The notes beneath the pieces are model-generated. The model was not told the origin of the DNA, searched no databases, and worked only from the letters and a program-made list of their open reading frames with translations. The translations under genes and the position numbers were made by a program. Positions 4,856 to 6,240 of a DNA stretch of 6,240 nucleotides are shown here, piece after piece. This DNA is from CAWJHE01 sp964614855 (lineage in GTDB: Bacteria; Chloroflexota; Anaerolineae; Anaerolineales; UBA4823). The DNA lies in NCBI GenBank assembly GCA_964614855.1, contig CAZTMX010000168.1, positions 1 through 6,240 of the forward strand, read 5' to 3'. The first letter of the stretch is position 1. Every line of letters starts with the position of its first letter.

Positions 4856-6240
4856 ATGACCTATAACACCGGCGATATGCTTCTGAAAAAATATCGTGTC
4901 CAACGTCTCCTGGGGCGCGGCGCTTTTGCCGAGGTGTACCTGGCGGAGCACCTGCAACTCAACGCCCTGCGCGCCCTCAAGGTGCTGCGCAAGGATGCCC
5001 CTGGTTTAGGAAGCAGCGAGTACAAGGGTTATGGTGAACGTTTTCAATTGGAAGCGCAATTGGGCGCCAGGTTAAACCATGCCAACCTGGTCCAGGTGCA
5101 CGACTTTGAACAAGCTGGTGATACCTTGATCCTGGTGATGGAATACTGCCCTGGCGGCAGCCTGGCATCCCGGATGGCATCCGCCCGCAGCCAGGTCGAA
5201 GGCCTTTCGCTTGATTTTGCTCTCAGCCTGGCTAAGGACCTGGCGTGCGGACTGTCTATTCTGCACCAGATAGACCTGGTCCACCGCGATATCAAACCTA
5301 GTAATATCCTGTTTGGCAGTAACGAACACTGGAAAATTGGTGACCTGGGGCTGGTGCAGACACCGGGCGGGTTGAGCCAGCGCTCGCTGCTTGGCAGCCT
5401 CTCGCCACGCCATCCTGGCACACCGGGTTATATGAGCCCGGAGCAGGAGAAGACAACAGATTACCTGCGCTCGACATCAGATGTGTACACCCTGGGGGTG
5501 GTGCTCTTTGAGGTTCTGACCGGGCGCAATTACAATAATTTGAAGCCCGGCACGCGCTTGGGCAGCCTGGTGTCTGATGCGCCGGGTTGGTTGGATGAGC
5601 TATTGGCGCGCATGCTGCAAAAAGACCCCGAACAGCGCCCCTGGGATGGTGGCGAGGTGTTGGGGTTGTTGGAACAGGGCATGCGAGAGGAAGCAGATAG
5701 GCAGCAAGCAGAAAAAGAACGGTTAGCTGCTGCGCACAGGGCTGCCATGGAGGCTGAAACGCGGCGACAGTTGGAAGCGGAACAAAAAACACGCTGGGAA
5801 CAAGAAAAGAAAGCAGCCGTGCAAAGGGCACAACAGGACGCAGAACAAAAAGCAAAGCGTGAGGCCGAAGCACAGCGCCAGCAAATCCCAGCGCAGAAAC
5901 ACCCAGTGGAGCACAACCGGATCCCTGAAAATAGCCCATTGCCAGATAAAAGAGAGCGTGACATTTTACGCTCTCCTGTCTTGTGGACCGGATTAGTCTT
6001 GGCAGGATTGGTGATAATTGGCTTGGCGGCAATCGGACTGGTGAACCTGCTGGCGCCAGAAACTTTGAGCCCGGCGCAAGCAAATACGTCGACAATCGTC
6101 AAGGAAACTGCAGCCGCCGTCACAAACCTGCCCACGCGCGTAGTGATGAATACTGCACCCCCAAACCCAACCGCCACTAGGACCCAACGCCCAACGGCTT
6201 CGCCAACACCCACAGTAAACCCGAAATTACCCCCAGCACA
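4856..6240 (+). CDS. Transmembrane Hanks-type serine/threonine protein kinase (C-terminus beyond the window)
   Basis: The frame stays open from ATG 4856 to the window end, giving 461 residues so far. A stop lies in frame at 4832, and no other in-frame start lies between. The kinase domain (about 13-272) is complete: glycine loop GRGAFAEV (20-27), ATP-anchoring Lys42, helix-C Glu66, catalytic loop HRDIKPSN (143-150, base Asp145), metal-binding DLG (163-165; a common variant of DFG), SPE (194-196) after GTPGYM, Asp209 and Arg261. It should therefore be active. A highly charged Glu/Lys/Gln/Arg/Ala-rich helix, probably a coiled coil, follows at about 275-345, then one membrane helix (375-399). 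Next comes a Thr/Pro-rich extracytoplasmic stretch with PTASPTPTVNP, a typical linker before an external domain. In PknB-like kinases this arrangement couples an outside signal to inside phosphorylation; the signal is unknown. The gene is visibly less GC-rich than sbcC or the deacetylase, most of all in the stalk. The ribosome binding site is weak (GGA at 4848-4850). Confidence 0.92.
   Translation, partial: MTYNTGDMLLKKYRVQRLLGRGAFAEVYLAEHLQLNALRALKVLRKDAPGLGSSEYKGYGERFQLEAQLGARLNHANLVQVHDFEQAGDTLILVMEYCPGGSLASRMASARSQVEGLSLDFALSLAKDLACGLSILHQIDLVHRDIKPSNILFGSNEHWKIGDLGLVQTPGGLSQRSLLGSLSPRHPGTPGYMSPEQEKTTDYLRSTSDVYTLGVVLFEVLTGRNYNNLKPGTRLGSLVSDAPGWLDELLARMLQKDPEQRPWDGGEVLGLLEQGMREEADRQQAEKERLAAAHRAAMEAETRRQLEAEQKTRWEQEKKAAVQRAQQDAEQKAKREAEAQRQQIPAQKHPVEHNRIPENSPLPDKRERDILRSPVLWTGLVLAGLVIIGLAAIGLVNLLAPETLSPAQANTSTIVKETAAAVTNLPTRVVMNTAPPNPTATRTQRPTASPTPTVNPKLPPA

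Noticed and set aside
5298..6095. Minus-strand open frames of 265 and 227 codons opposite the kinase
   Set aside because: The + strand frame carries every kinase motif in order and then a membrane helix. The antisense products are Ser/Cys/Ala-rich with no recognisable domain.

Overview
This window looks like a piece of a draft bacterial genome or metagenome assembly, GC-rich, with six protein-coding regions that all read on the + strand. The best guess is a Chloroflexota/Anaerolineae-type bacterium. That rests on the Hanks-type kinase with a long Pro/Thr-rich stretch after its membrane segment, a LmbE-like deacetylase of Mca/MshB size, and the general gene style. It is an inference from style, not a marker-gene assignment. 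A run of exactly 100 N (2617-2716) is an assembly gap inside one of the genes.

Layout. Positions 1-77 hold the last 24 codons of an unidentified gene, closed by a strong Rho-independent terminator (101-141). A separate unit follows: a sigma70-like promoter (155-183), a perfect Shine-Dalgarno sequence, a 128-aa two-pass membrane protein of unknown function (225-611) and its own terminator (643-668). Five bases after that terminator an extended -10 promoter (673-700) starts the next unit. This unit has sbcC, the ATPase/zinc-hook subunit of the SbcCD (Mre11-Rad50-like) nuclease, interrupted by the N gap, and then msrA, peptide-methionine (S)-S-oxide reductase, 34 bases downstream with a good ribosome binding site. 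No sbcD is visible.

Between msrA and the next gene is a short GC-rich intergenic region with a tandem array of a 13-bp, self-complementary repeat (3771-3829). Next comes a PIG-L/LmbE-family zinc deacetylase (3889-4749) with all the expected metal and catalytic residues. A perfect TATAAT overlaps its stop codon. The last gene (4856 to the window end, still open) is a transmembrane serine/threonine protein kinase: complete cytoplasmic kinase domain, charged coiled-coil stalk, one membrane helix, and the start of a Pro/Thr-rich extracytoplasmic region whose terminal sensor or effector domain lies outside the window.

Together the middle genes suggest housekeeping and stress repair (DNA end processing, oxidised methionine repair, small-molecule or sugar deacetylation), followed by a separate signalling gene. 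I see no convincing evidence of a new multi-gene system. The points most worth a second look are the unfinished kinase and its missing output domain, the 13-bp palindromic repeat array, and the gap that removes a conserved part of SbcC.
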